A DNA stretch of 64,000 nt from positions 5,375-69,374 of the forward strand of contig JAEWYT010000168.1 of NCBI GenBank assembly GCA_023458595.1, in the 5' to 3' direction. Below, in pieces: positions 43,632-52,194 of the stretch (positions are counted from its first letter, which is position 1; each line of letters begins with the position of its first letter). Made by a program: the position numbers and the translations under genes. Source of the DNA: Pseudomonadota bacterium (lineage in GTDB: Bacteria; Pseudomonadota; Alphaproteobacteria; Rhizobiales; Tepidamorphaceae). The notes under the pieces were generated by a model that made no database searches, had not been told where the DNA came from, and worked only from the letters and a program-made list of their open reading frames with translations.

Positions 43632-44420
43632 TCACTGCGCCGAATCGGACTGGGTCACCGCGGACGCGGGCTGGATGAGGATCTCGTAATCCTCGTCCTT
43701 CGGGGTGAAGACGAAGTCGCCGTCCGCCATACTCGCGCCGGTATCCCATGTGAGCGTCGCCTCGTAGCGCGGGCGGCTTTCCTCCGATGTCGTGGTGATG
43801 ACGAGCTTGCACGGAAGCGGCGGATCTTCCGAGCGGATCCAGATCTGCCAGTCGACGCCCTCCTGCCGGAAGGCGTAGTGGTCGCAGGCGATTCCATCGA
43901 CGCTGCTCGGACCGACGACGAAAGCGTCGGTCAGCGCGTCGACGTCGTCGGAGTCGGTGCCCCACAGGAAGAGGTCCGCCAGGGGGACCTCGAGGTCGTA
44001 GTCCAGCGCGGCAACCTCTATCGTTTCGCGGATCGTCGGCGGGGTGTCGACGACGCCGAACGCCCCGGTGATGGGCGAATAGACCGTCACCGTCGTGCCG
44101 TCGTAGAAATACTGGCGCTGCCGGCTGTCGGAGGTCACGTCGAGGCGGAGCCTGTCCGGGCGGCGCGCCTTCAGCTCGAGATGCGAGGCGAACTCCACGT
44201 TCTGGCCGGTCTCGGTGATGTCGTCGCGCGTCGTGTCCGCCGACAGGGCGAAGCTCTCGAGACCGCTCAGATAGGCCCCCATCTTCTTGACCGCATCGAC
44301 GGCCTCCGTCTCCATCGCCGGCGCGGCGGCACCGGCCTGCTGGGCCGAGGCGGGCGCGTGCCACGCGACGATCATTCCCGCGGCGAGCACCGACGATGCA
44401 ACTTCAAGAGCCATGCGCAT
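43632..44420 (-). CDS. DUF2092 exported protein
   Basis: ATG 44420 has GGAGG 5 nt upstream and yields 262 residues with a signal peptide ending near APASAQ. The mature protein has alternating strands (FYDGTTVTVYSP, YDLEVPLADLFLWG, CDHYAFRQEGVDWQIWI, PCKLVITTTSEESRP) as in the DUF2092 family, which has a LolA/RseB-like fold. A role in lipid or envelope sensing is possible but unproven. It precedes the repeat-protein gene in the same direction. Confidence 0.85.
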   Translation of the reverse strand: MRMALEVASSVLAAGMIVAWHAPASAQQAGAAAPAMETEAVDAVKKMGAYLSGLESFALSADTTRDDITETGQNVEFASHLELKARRPDRLRLDVTSDSRQRQYFYDGTTVTVYSPITGAFGVVDTPPTIRETIEVAALDYDLEVPLADLFLWGTDSDDVDALTDAFVVGPSSVDGIACDHYAFRQEGVDWQIWIRSEDPPLPCKLVITTTSEESRPRYEATLTWDTGASMADGDFVFTPKDEDYEILIQPASAVTQSDSAQ

Positions 44421-44616
44421 TGGCGCCTCCCATGTTCCCCGTCGGCCCGGTCGCACCGATCGTTCTCCGGCTGGACCGCCGGGCGCGCTCGCACACGCTT
44501 CCCCGCGGCCGCAGGCTCCGACGGCTTCGAATCATAGCAGCCGGCGCCGCGCCGAATTGTGAAGCCGGCAACAATTGTCCGCCGAAATTCTGTTTGTTGC
44601 AACGAGCCGGGAAGAA

Positions 44617-44692
44617 TGGTGCCCAGGGGCGGAATCGAACCACCGACACCGTGATTTTCAGTCACGTGCTCTACCAACTGAGCTACCTGGGC
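44617..44692 (-). tRNA. tRNA-Phe (GAA)
   Basis: The minus strand folds as a full 76-nt cloverleaf. The acceptor stem is GCCCAGG/CCTGGGC, the D arm is GCTCAGTTGGTAGAGC, the anticodon loop CTGAAAA carries GAA, the T arm contains GGTTCGATTCC, and CCA is encoded. It sits downstream of yacG, its usual place in Hyphomicrobiales. Confidence 0.97.
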
Positions 44693-44857
44693 GTTCCGGG
44701 CGAACCCGCCCGAAGCGCGAGAAGCGCCTGAGCGGATGCGGGAAGCCGGCGGGTTATAGGCAATCGATCCGGCCCTGTCCAGCGCATGCATCGCGAACCG
44801 GGCGGCCTTCGGACAAAAAGGACTTCCCGCGCCGCAGGCGGGGCCGCGGGCCAAGGC

Positions 44858-45076
44858 TCAGGCCTTGCCGAAAGGCTCTCCGGCGTCGGGCGGGCCGCCG
44901 TCCTCGTCCTCGTCCTCGACGACGGGGATCGCGTAGGAGCCCGACAGCCAGCGGTTCAGGTCGATGTTGGCGCAGCGGCGCGAGCAGAACGGGCGGTGCT
45001 CCTCGACCGCAGGCTGCCCGCAGATCGGGCACTTCTGCGTTCCCGGCGTCTCCGCCGTCACCTTGCGTTCAACCAC
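44858..45076 (-). CDS. yacG: DNA gyrase inhibitor YacG
   Basis: The 72-residue zinc protein has KCPICGQPAVEEHRPFCSRRC, giving C16, C19, C31 and C35 as ligands, followed by IDLNRWLSGSYAIPV. This is diagnostic for YacG, which binds GyrB and limits gyrase activity. The acidic tail (EDEDEDGG) is normal. The stop of the SDR gene lies 12 bp upstream of the yacG start. Confidence 0.95.
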   Translation of the reverse strand: MVERKVTAETPGTQKCPICGQPAVEEHRPFCSRRCANIDLNRWLSGSYAIPVVEDEDEDGGPPDAGEPFGKA

Positions 45077-45088
45077 CTTGCCCGTCCT

Positions 45089-45895
45089 TCAGCTGTATTT
45101 GAGCGTGATGCCGCCATCGACGACGAGCTCGATGCCGGTCACGTATCTGGCCTCGTCGCTCGCCAGGAACAGCGCCGCGCGGGCGACGTCCCAGGCATCG
45201 CCCATGTGGCCCATCGGCACCTGCGCGTCGCGCACCCGCCACATCTCCTCGACGTCGCCCGCCGCGTAGGTCGCCGCCAAGCCCGCCGACTTCTCGACCA
45301 TCGGCGTCTTCATCAGGCCCGGCAGCACCGCGTTCACGCGCACCTTGTCGCGGGCGTACTGCACCGCCGTGGTGCGGGTCAGGTGGTTGAGCGCCGCCTT
45401 GGTCGCGTAGTAGGTCGCGTAGGGCACGCCGGTATAGCGGATCGAGGCGATCGAGGAGATATTGACGATCGAGCCGCCGCCCTGCCGCACCATGTGGGGA
45501 ATCGCCTCCTTCATCGCAAGGAAGGCGCTCTTCAGGTTGACGTCGAAGACCCGGTCCCACTCGGCTTCCGACAGCTCGACCACGCCGCCCACCTCGGCGA
45601 TGCCGACATTGTTGTCGAGGACGTCGAGGCGGCCCCATTCGCGCATCACCGCCTCGACGGTCGCGCGCACGTCGGAGTGATCGGCGACGTCGCAGGCGAC
45701 GTCGATCGCCTCGCCGCCTTCCGAGCGGATGACGTCGACGGTCTCCTTCGCCGCGTCGGCGTCGATGTCGGCGCACATCACCTTGGCGCCCTCGCGGGCG
45801 AAAAGCACCGCGGTCGCCTTGCCGTTGCCCCAGCCGGGGCCGACGGAGCCCGCCCCCATCACCAACGCGACCTTGCCTTCGAGCCGTCCGGCCAA
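45089..45895 (-). CDS. Short-chain dehydrogenase/reductase
   Basis: TTG 45895 is supported by GGGAGGG about 6 nt upstream. The 268-residue product has MGAGSVGPGWGNGKA as the nucleotide loop (longer than the classic TGxxxGxG), DNNVG in place of NNAG, and the catalytic Ser and Y-x3-K in SSIASIRY ... YYATKAAL. GGITLKYS ends the protein. Substrate is unknown; the acyl-CoA ligase upstream suggests a small hydroxy-acid or alcohol pathway. It is an insertion into the maf-yacG block. Confidence 0.85.
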   Translation of the reverse strand: MAGRLEGKVALVMGAGSVGPGWGNGKATAVLFAREGAKVMCADIDADAAKETVDVIRSEGGEAIDVACDVADHSDVRATVEAVMREWGRLDVLDNNVGIAEVGGVVELSEAEWDRVFDVNLKSAFLAMKEAIPHMVRQGGGSIVNISSIASIRYTGVPYATYYATKAALNHLTRTTAVQYARDKVRVNAVLPGLMKTPMVEKSAGLAATYAAGDVEEMWRVRDAQVPMGHMGDAWDVARAALFLASDEARYVTGIELVVDGGITLKYS

Positions 45896-45934
45896 CAGCG
45901 TCCCTCCCCGTGCCGATATCGTCAGGCGAAGAGC

Positions 45935-46450
45935 TTAGCGGCTGAAGGCCACATCCAACAACACGCCGCCGCCGCCGGCGGGCGGGGCGGAGACGGTGAG
46001 GCGCATGCCGTTCGCCCCGGCAAACGACAGGGCGACGCTCGCGACCGTCCTTCCGGCGGCGCGCACGTCGAGGGCGTACCTGTCGCCGCCGGCCGGGCCG
46101 CCGGCGAGATCGCCCCTCTCCTCGGCCTTGAGGCTCGTGCTGTTGCGGTACCAGATGCCGCCGAGCCTGTCGGAGGAGGCGCCGGTCCTGATGAAGGCGA
46201 CGAGCTGGCCCTCGCCGGTCGACGACCTGCAGGTCGCGGTGATCTTCAGGGCGTCGGCGGTGAAGGCGTTGGTCGCACGGCAGGAGACCGGATCGGGCTT
46301 CTCGGCCGCCGTGTCGCGGGCCGTGCCGGTGCCCTTCCAGGCGCCGACCGCGCGCTCGAGCGCCATCGGCCGGGTGTCGGCGAGAGCAAGGGGAACGGCG
46401 GCAACGGCGATGGCGGCGGCGAGCACGGCCGGGGCGGCGAAGGGGCGCAT
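45935..46450 (-). CDS. Exported protein of unknown function
   Basis: The 171-residue protein begins with a signal peptide (MRPFAAPAVLAAAIAVAAVPLALA, cleavage before DTRP). A beta-rich mature part follows with two Cys (VSCRATN, ITATCRSS) that may pair, and the phrases VGAWKGTGTARDT and IWYRNSTSLKAEERGD. These suggest a small lipocalin-like or DUF-type periplasmic domain, but I do not recognise the family. It lies between the SDR and the ligase genes, same strand. Confidence 0.65.
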   Translation of the reverse strand: MRPFAAPAVLAAAIAVAAVPLALADTRPMALERAVGAWKGTGTARDTAAEKPDPVSCRATNAFTADALKITATCRSSTGEGQLVAFIRTGASSDRLGGIWYRNSTSLKAEERGDLAGGPAGGDRYALDVRAAGRTVASVALSFAGANGMRLTVSAPPAGGGGVLLDVAFSR

Positions 46451-46553
46451 CGGAAACCTCGAACGACTTGGGGACGAACGGCAGGCAGATAGCCGAAATC
46501 GCCCCCCTCCGCCAGCGCTCCCGCGGCGCGAGGGCCGGTGCAGCGCCCGCCGC

Positions 46554-48068
46554 TCAGGCCGCCCCGCCGCGCGCCTTGTCGCGCTCGCGCAGCTCCGTCT
46601 TCAGGATCTTCCCGTAGTTGTTCTTCGGCAGGGCGTCGACGAAGACGTAGTCCTTCGGGCGCTTGAAGCGGGCGATGTTGTCGAGGCAGAGCCGGTCGAG
46701 CTCTGGCGCCCCGGCCTCGCCGACCACGTAGGCGACGACGACCTCGCCCCATTCGGGATCGGGGCGGCCGATGACGGAGACCTCGCGCACGCCGGCGTGG
46801 GTCAGCAGCACCTCCTCGACCTCGCGCGGATAGATGTTGGAGCCGCCGGAGATGATCATGTCCTTGGAACGGTCCTTGAGCGTGACGAAGCCGTCCTCGT
46901 CCATGGAGCCGACGTCGCCGGTGTGGAGCCAGCCGTTGCGCAGCGTCTCGGCGCTCGCCTGGGGGTTCTGCCAGTATCCCGGGACGATGCAGTCGCCGCG
47001 GATCAGGATCTCGCCAGTCTTGCCCGCGGGCAGCGGCTCGTCGCCGCCTCCGGCGACGCGTATCTCGCAGGCGGAGTTGGCGATGCCCGCCGAGCCGATG
47101 CGCTCGAGCCAGCGGGGATGGCCCCGGTCGGCGATGATCTCCCTCGACAGGACCGTGCCGGTCATCGGGGACTCGCCCTGGCCGAAGATCTGCGCGAGGC
47201 GCGGGCCGAAGCGGTCGAGCGCCCTCTTGACGTCCTCGACATACATGGGCGCGCCGCCCCAAACGAGGGTGCGCAGGCCCGAAGGGTCGACGTCGCCGCC
47301 GTAGTCGACCATGCGCTTGATCATGGTCGGGGCGGCGAACATCGAGGTGCCGGGCCGCGCCGCGACGAGCCCGAAGATCTCGTCGGGCTCGAAGCCGCCG
47401 GACTCGGGCACCGCGTTCAGCGCGGCGCGGCAGACGTGCGGCATGATATAGATGCCCGAGCCGTGACTCATCGGCGCCGAATGCAGGATCGTGTCGCCGG
47501 GCATGGTCGGGTCGACGTCGACGAGATAGCCGAAGGTCATAGCGGCGATGTTGCGATGGGTGATCATCGCGCCCTTCGGCCGGCCCGTGGTGCCCGAGGT
47601 ATAGAACAGCCAGGCGAGCGCGTCCGGTGCGGCGTTGGTCAACGGGGCGCCCTCGGCGCGGAACAGGTCCTCGTACTCGGGCGAGCCGATCTCGATCAGG
47701 TGCTTCAGCGCGGCGGGACGGTGCTCGGCGATCGTCCCGGCCTCCTTGGCGGTGGCGAAACAGACCGCGGCGCCGGCATTGTCGAGCATCCAGGCGAGCT
47801 CGGCGCCGTGCAGCTTGGCGTTCGCCGGGACGGCGGCCAGTCCGCCCCACCAGATGCCGAACATGCATTCGACGTACTGGGCGCAGTTCTTGGCGACGAT
47901 CGCGACGCGGTCGCCGGGCTTCAGGCCGATCCGGGCGAGGCCGGCGGCGAGCCGCGAGGCGCGGTCGGTCAGCGCCAGGTAGTCCTGATGGACCGAGGTG
48001 CCGACGGCGACCGCCGGATTGTTTGGAAAACTGCGACCGGCGCGGGCCAGCCAGGATGCGACGTTCAT
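46554..48068 (-). CDS. Acyl-CoA synthetase, class I adenylate-forming
   Basis: This 504-residue ligase has the AMP-binding P-loop LFYTSGTTGRPKGAM, GQGESPMTG, the GDVGSMDEDGFVTLKDRSKDMI hinge region and the catalytic Lys in NNYGKILKTELR. It activates a carboxylic acid as AMP ester and CoA thioester. It resembles fatty-acid or aryl-acid CoA ligases, and substrate choice cannot be read. It starts 36 bp downstream of the maf stop. Confidence 0.9.
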   Translation of the reverse strand: MNVASWLARAGRSFPNNPAVAVGTSVHQDYLALTDRASRLAAGLARIGLKPGDRVAIVAKNCAQYVECMFGIWWGGLAAVPANAKLHGAELAWMLDNAGAAVCFATAKEAGTIAEHRPAALKHLIEIGSPEYEDLFRAEGAPLTNAAPDALAWLFYTSGTTGRPKGAMITHRNIAAMTFGYLVDVDPTMPGDTILHSAPMSHGSGIYIMPHVCRAALNAVPESGGFEPDEIFGLVAARPGTSMFAAPTMIKRMVDYGGDVDPSGLRTLVWGGAPMYVEDVKRALDRFGPRLAQIFGQGESPMTGTVLSREIIADRGHPRWLERIGSAGIANSACEIRVAGGGDEPLPAGKTGEILIRGDCIVPGYWQNPQASAETLRNGWLHTGDVGSMDEDGFVTLKDRSKDMIISGGSNIYPREVEEVLLTHAGVREVSVIGRPDPEWGEVVVAYVVGEAGAPELDRLCLDNIARFKRPKDYVFVDALPKNNYGKILKTELRERDKARGGAA

Positions 48069-48104
48069 CCTCCCTCCGACTGTGCGGATTTCACGATCGC
48101 CTAC

Positions 48105-48731
48105 TTATACAGGGCCGCTCAGCCAGTTGAAGTAGACGGGATAACCATCGCCGTGCAGCATCGAGACGGTCTCGTAGAGGGGCAGGCCGACGACGGCGGT
48201 GTAGGAGCCGATCAGCTTGACCACGAAGGAGCCGGCGAGGCCCTGGATCGCGTAGCCGCCCGCCTTGCCGCGCCATTCGCCGGAGGCGAGGTAGCTTTCG
48301 AGTTCCTCGCGGCCGAGGCGCTTGAAGCGGACCCGCGTCTCGACCAGCTTCTGGCGGATCGCCTTGGAAGGCGTGACCACGCAGACGCTCGTATAGACCT
48401 TGTGGTTGCGGCCCGACAGCAGGCGCAGGCAGTTCGCCGCCTCGTCGACCATCTCGGCCTTCGGCAGGATGCGGCGGCCGACGGCGACGACCGTGTCGGC
48501 GGTGACGATGAAGGCGCCGGCCATGTCGGAATCGCGCTCGGCCTGGCGCAGGGCGATCTCCGCCTTGGTGCGGGCCAGCCGCTTCGCCAGCGTGCGCGGC
48601 GTCTCGCCCTTGCCGGGCTTCTCGTCCACGTCGGCGGGGCGCAGGAAGTCCGGCTCGATGCCGGCCTGCTGGAGGAGGGCCAGACGGCGCGGCGAGCCGC
48701 TGGCGAGGACGAGTATCGGGCGTCCGGTCAT
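48105..48731 (-). CDS. maf: Maf-family nucleoside triphosphate pyrophosphatase
   Basis: The 208-residue protein has LASGSPRRLALLQQAGI, the DEK (DVDEKP) and KA (RTKAE) motifs, VTADTVV as the catalytic Asp region, and GGYAIQGLAGSFV. This is the Maf/YceF pattern of house-cleaning enzymes that hydrolyse non-canonical or methylated NTPs. It is upstream of the ligase gene and 86 bp after infA. Confidence 0.93.
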   Translation of the reverse strand: MTGRPILVLASGSPRRLALLQQAGIEPDFLRPADVDEKPGKGETPRTLAKRLARTKAEIALRQAERDSDMAGAFIVTADTVVAVGRRILPKAEMVDEAANCLRLLSGRNHKVYTSVCVVTPSKAIRQKLVETRVRFKRLGREELESYLASGEWRGKAGGYAIQGLAGSFVVKLIGSYTAVVGLPLYETVSMLHGDGYPVYFNWLSGPV

Positions 48732-48817
48732 GTTGGTGTCTGTCCGTTCAATGGATATCCGGGGGGACGTCCGCGGCGGTGAAAGCGATCCGCCCAGAAC
48801 TTGTTCGTATCAACGGC

Positions 48818-49036
48818 CTATTTGAAACGGTAAGTGATTCGCCCGCGCGACAGATCATACGGCGTCATCTCGACGAGCACCCGGTCCCCGGCCAGCACCC
48901 GGATGCGGTTCCTGCGCATGCGCCCGGCGGTATGGGCGATGAGCTCGTGATCGTTTTCGAGTTTCACCCTAAAAGTCGCATTCGGCAGAAGCTCGTTCAC
49001 AACCCCCGGGAACTCGAGAAGCTCCTCCTTCGCCAT
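48818..49036 (-). CDS. infA: Translation initiation factor IF-1
   Basis: The 72-residue OB-fold protein reads MAKEELLEFPGVVNELLPNA, then FRVKLENDHELIAHTAGRMRR, and ends VEMTPYDLSRGRITYRFK, which is textbook IF-1. ATG 49036 is chosen for the universal MAKEE start; a much longer frame upstream is spurious. Confidence 0.97.
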   Translation of the reverse strand: MAKEELLEFPGVVNELLPNATFRVKLENDHELIAHTAGRMRRNRIRVLAGDRVLVEMTPYDLSRGRITYRFK

Positions 49037-49239
49037 CACCCGTCTCGACCAACCGACGAAAGCCCGCGCAGACGTTAGCGGATCACAGTGGGGTTGTGAA
49101 CAGGAAGCGCGCGTTCGGCAGGGAGGCGGACGCTGCCCAAAAGGGGGAAGGCGCACCCGCCCGTCGCCGGATGCGCCCACCGTTCTCGTCGGCCCGCCGT
49201 CCGGTGCCCGACGCACCAGGACTGTGGCGAGCGACCGGA

Positions 49240-49938
49240 TCAGAACCGGTAGGTGACGCCGGCGCCGATGAGCCAGGGATCGATGTCGACATCGCCGGTG
49301 ACGACGCCGAGCGCCGGGGCGACGGCGGTGACATCGGCGTTCAGGAAGATCTTCTTCACGTCGAAATTGATGCCCCAGTGCTCGTCGATCATGAAATCGA
49401 CGCCCGCTTGGAGGGCCCAGCCGAAGGAATTGTCGAGGTCGAAGCTCGTGAAAACGCCCTTGGCTTCCTGATTGTAGAAGAAAGTGTAGTTCACGCCGGC
49501 GCCGACATACGGCTTGATGCCATTGGCGAGGTCGAAGTGATACTGCAGGGTCAGCGTCGGCGGCAACAGCCATGCGCGGCCGATCTTGCCGACGCCGGCT
49601 ATGGTCCCGGCGCCTTTGACGTTGTGCGGCGTCGTGCCGAGGACCAGTTCGGCCGCGAAGTTATCGGTGAAGAAGTAGGTGATGTCGAGTTCGGGGACGA
49701 TCGAGTTGGAGATATCGACGTCGCCGCCCGCGATCGCCGCACCGTTCAGCGCGAGCGAGGCCTCCTCGTCCGGCACGACCCCGAGACCGCGCACGCGGAT
49801 CATCCACGGGCTCGTGGTCGCGACGATCGTCGGCGCGTCGGGCGTCGGCCACTGACTGATGTCGGCAGCGCCGGCCTGGCCGGCAAAAGCCGATATCGAG
49901 ACGACGGCGAGCGACGAAATGGCGAAATGGCGTAGCAT
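49240..49938 (-). CDS. ompW: OmpW-family outer membrane protein
   Basis: ATG 49938 lies behind a GGAGAGGAAGGGG tract and gives 232 residues with a signal peptide (ending AGQAGAA). The mature protein alternates beta strands: WMIRVRGLGVVPDEEAS, VPELDITYFFTDNFAAELVLGTTPH, LLPPTLTLQYHF, IKPYVGAGVNYTFFY and a C-terminal GAGVTYRF with the aromatic end residue required for outer-membrane insertion. It forms a small 8-stranded barrel for hydrophobic compounds. It is an insertion between infA and the phosphatase gene. Confidence 0.93.
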   Translation of the reverse strand: MLRHFAISSLAVVSISAFAGQAGAADISQWPTPDAPTIVATTSPWMIRVRGLGVVPDEEASLALNGAAIAGGDVDISNSIVPELDITYFFTDNFAAELVLGTTPHNVKGAGTIAGVGKIGRAWLLPPTLTLQYHFDLANGIKPYVGAGVNYTFFYNQEAKGVFTSFDLDNSFGWALQAGVDFMIDEHWGINFDVKKIFLNADVTAVAPALGVVTGDVDIDPWLIGAGVTYRF

Positions 49939-50111
49939 GTGGTCTGCCCCTTCCTCTCCTGTGTCCTCGGCCTCTACTCGCAGACGGCGCACACATGCCG
50001 ATTGATCAATGTCAAACAAGCAGGCGACCCAGCTCAATTGCACCTCCATGTTGCAGCAAGGGCACGAAAAGGTTCGTGGCTAAGAAGCGGGGCAGGCTGC
50101 CCTGCTACTCC

Positions 50112-50567
50112 CTATCCCGAAGGGGGCGGCTGCCAGCCGAACCGCTGCTTGACGCGCTGCATCAGGATGTCCCTCACCCGTCGGTAGGCGTCGAGCTTCT
50201 GATCGCGGCTGCCGGATGCGACCGTCGGGTCCTCGGTCGGCCAGTATTCCGCGTCGAAAGCGTTGGTGCGCGTGAGCTCGAGCGCACGGTGATGGGCCTC
50301 CGGCGCCAGCGAAACCACGAGATCGAAGGACGTGTCGGCGAGGTCCTCGAAGGTATGCGGCCGGTGGCCCGACACGTCGATGCCGATCTCCTCCATCACC
50401 GCGGTGACGAAGGGATCGGGCTCGCCCTCGCGCACGCCGGCCGAGGCGACGTAGATCGAATGGGGAAACAGATGGCGCGTGATCGCCGCGGCCATCGGCG
50501 AGCGCACGGCATTCATGCCGCAGGCGAACAGCACCGCAGACGGCGGCCTCGGCGTCCCCCCGGACAC
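50112..50567 (-). CDS. Low molecular weight phosphotyrosine phosphatase-like protein
   Basis: The 151-residue protein has the active-site loop C16-GMNAV-R22-S (FACGMNAVRSP) and a late general-acid region WPTEDPTV. It belongs to the LMW-PTP/arsenate reductase fold. In this conserved gene block it is normally annotated as a low-molecular-weight phosphatase. The start is 3 bp from the UPF0262 stop. Confidence 0.88.
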   Translation of the reverse strand: MSGGTPRPPSAVLFACGMNAVRSPMAAAITRHLFPHSIYVASAGVREGEPDPFVTAVMEEIGIDVSGHRPHTFEDLADTSFDLVVSLAPEAHHRALELTRTNAFDAEYWPTEDPTVASGSRDQKLDAYRRVRDILMQRVKQRFGWQPPPSG

Positions 50568-50570
50568 AGG

Positions 50571-51047
50571 CTAGCCTTTCCAGTGCAGGACGCAGATCAG
50601 GGTGAAGAGCCGGCGGGCGGTGTCGTGGTCGACCTCGATCTTGCCCTCCAGCCGCTCGGTGAGGATGCGCGAGCCCTCGTTGTGGATGCCGCGCCGGCCC
50701 ATGTCGACCGCCTCGATACGGCTCGGGCTCGCCGTGCGGATCATCTGGTAGTAGCTCTCGCAGATCATGAAGTAGTCCTTCACGATACGCCGGAAGGGGG
50801 TCAGCGAGAGGATATGGGTGACGACCGGTTCGCCGGTCTCGTCGCGGATGTCGAAGACGAGCCGCTTCTCCTGGATGGACAGCTTCAGCCGGTAGGGGCC
50901 GCGCTCGGCGCCGTCGAGGGCGAAGCGGTTCTCTTCCAGCAGGTCGTAGATCGCGACGGCGCGCTCGTGCTCGATGTCGGGCGGGCCGCGGCCGATCGAA
51001 TCCTCGTCCAGCTCGACCGCGACCAGCCGATCCCGCGAGCCGCTCAT
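50571..51047 (-). CDS. UPF0262 family protein
   Basis: This 158-residue protein contains the family-specific stretches VAVELDEDSIGRG, ERAVAIYDLLEENRF, LSLTPFRRIVKDYFMICESYY and MGRRGIHNEGS. Its function is unknown. It is found almost only in Alphaproteobacteria, next to the phosphatase and infA, which helps to place the organism. Confidence 0.93.
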   Translation of the reverse strand: MSGSRDRLVAVELDEDSIGRGPPDIEHERAVAIYDLLEENRFALDGAERGPYRLKLSIQEKRLVFDIRDETGEPVVTHILSLTPFRRIVKDYFMICESYYQMIRTASPSRIEAVDMGRRGIHNEGSRILTERLEGKIEVDHDTARRLFTLICVLHWKG

Positions 51048-51060
51048 GCGCCGGCGTCCG

Positions 51061-51513
51061 TCATGACCCCTCGCCCGTCGAGGGCGTGTCGTGGGCGGGC
51101 ACCGAGCTCGTCGACCAGGCCGGGCCGAGATCGGCCATCCGCGCTTCGAGGCACTCGACTTCGAGGCGAATCGCCGCCCCGCCGGAGAAGATCAGCTCGA
51201 CCGCCCCGCCCGGCGCATTCGTCTCCTCGAAGCGGATCGCGAGCAGGTTGAGCACCGCATCGGGATTGTCCTGGCGGATGCCGCGCCGGCGCACCGCTTC
51301 CACCCGCTCGAAATGCAGCGCGGTGCGGCGGCGCTGGTGGGTATTGTCGCGGGCGGGATCTTCGGTCCGGTCGAACCGGTTGACGATCAGCACGAAGCGC
51401 TTCTCGGCCGGCAGCCAGGCGAAATCGCCGACGCGGGCGACCGCGTCCTGCATGTGCGCGGAGAGGACCTCGAGATCGTCGGTGTCGAGCGCGAAAAGCT
51501 TGAGCTGGCCCAT
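51061..51513 (-). CDS. DUF2948 family protein
   Basis: ATG 51513 gives 150 residues, starting MGQLKLFALDTDDLEVLSAHMQDAVARVGD, with FAWLPAEKRFVLIVNRFDRTED and ALHFERVEAVRRRGI in the middle. This is the DUF2948 pattern, of unknown function. In related genomes hisD usually lies between it and UPF0262; here only 13 bp separate the two genes. Confidence 0.9.
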   Translation of the reverse strand: MGQLKLFALDTDDLEVLSAHMQDAVARVGDFAWLPAEKRFVLIVNRFDRTEDPARDNTHQRRRTALHFERVEAVRRRGIRQDNPDAVLNLLAIRFEETNAPGGAVELIFSGGAAIRLEVECLEARMADLGPAWSTSSVPAHDTPSTGEGS

Positions 51514-51671
51514 GTTTCGTAACGTGGCGGCTTCGTGAACGGGCGTGAGGTCCGGCAATACCGGCACATCAGCCTTCTGTTAGCGGCTCGTGGGGAGGCG
51601 CGCAACGGCGCACCCGCCCCGATATCGGGGCGAGAGGGCCCCGGTTCAAGCGCCGAAGCGCATCGATCGCC

Positions 51672-51848
51672 TCAGCTTTCCTCGCGCGGCGGGCCGTCCG
51701 GTTCTTCTTCCCCTGCGGAACGGCGGGCACGGCCCTGCGCCTTGCGGCGCGCGAGGTTCCGCCTGAGCGCGGCGGCAAGGCGCGCCTTGCGCTCGTCCGC
51801 CGTCTCCTTGATCGCCTTCCAGGAAGGCCTTGCGTCGTCGCCGGTCAT
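51672..51848 (-). CDS. Small basic conserved protein (58 residues)
   Basis: ATG 51848 has an AAGTAGG element just upstream and encodes 58 residues: a start of MTGDDARPSWKAIKETADE, then a highly basic helix (ERKARLAAALRRNLARRKA) and an acidic end. Short proteins with PSWKAIKE and RRNLARRKAQ occur upstream of DUF2948 in Hyphomicrobiales. The helix is probably nucleic-acid or ribosome binding, but this is inference. It is below the size most gene finders report confidently. Confidence 0.65.
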   Translation of the reverse strand: MTGDDARPSWKAIKETADERKARLAAALRRNLARRKAQGRARRSAGEEEPDGPPREES

Positions 51849-51956
51849 GCCTACTTCTACGCGACGCCGGTGGCCGTTTGGAAGCCTTCCGGGACGGCGG
51901 GCGGGGGCGCTTGCGCTTCAGGCCCCCCTGTGGCAGTTTCCGCCCGCTTCACCAGT

Positions 51957-52031
<75 letters not shown>

Positions 52032-52194
52032 GTTTTCTCCCCAATCCGGACATATTTTCTCCCCGCTGCGAACCAACTGTGCCTCTACACGCACAGTCCG
52101 GCGGCAAATGGGGACGGACGCGGCGCTTTTCGCTCCTGTGGCAACCTTCTGGCAAGATTCGACCGGTACCCGCAGGGGACGAGAAGGAAAGGCG

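Noticed and set aside
45996..48782. 928-residue open frame on the plus strand
   Set aside because: It runs opposite to the exported-protein, ligase and maf genes, which all have clear motifs. It is a codon-bias artefact.
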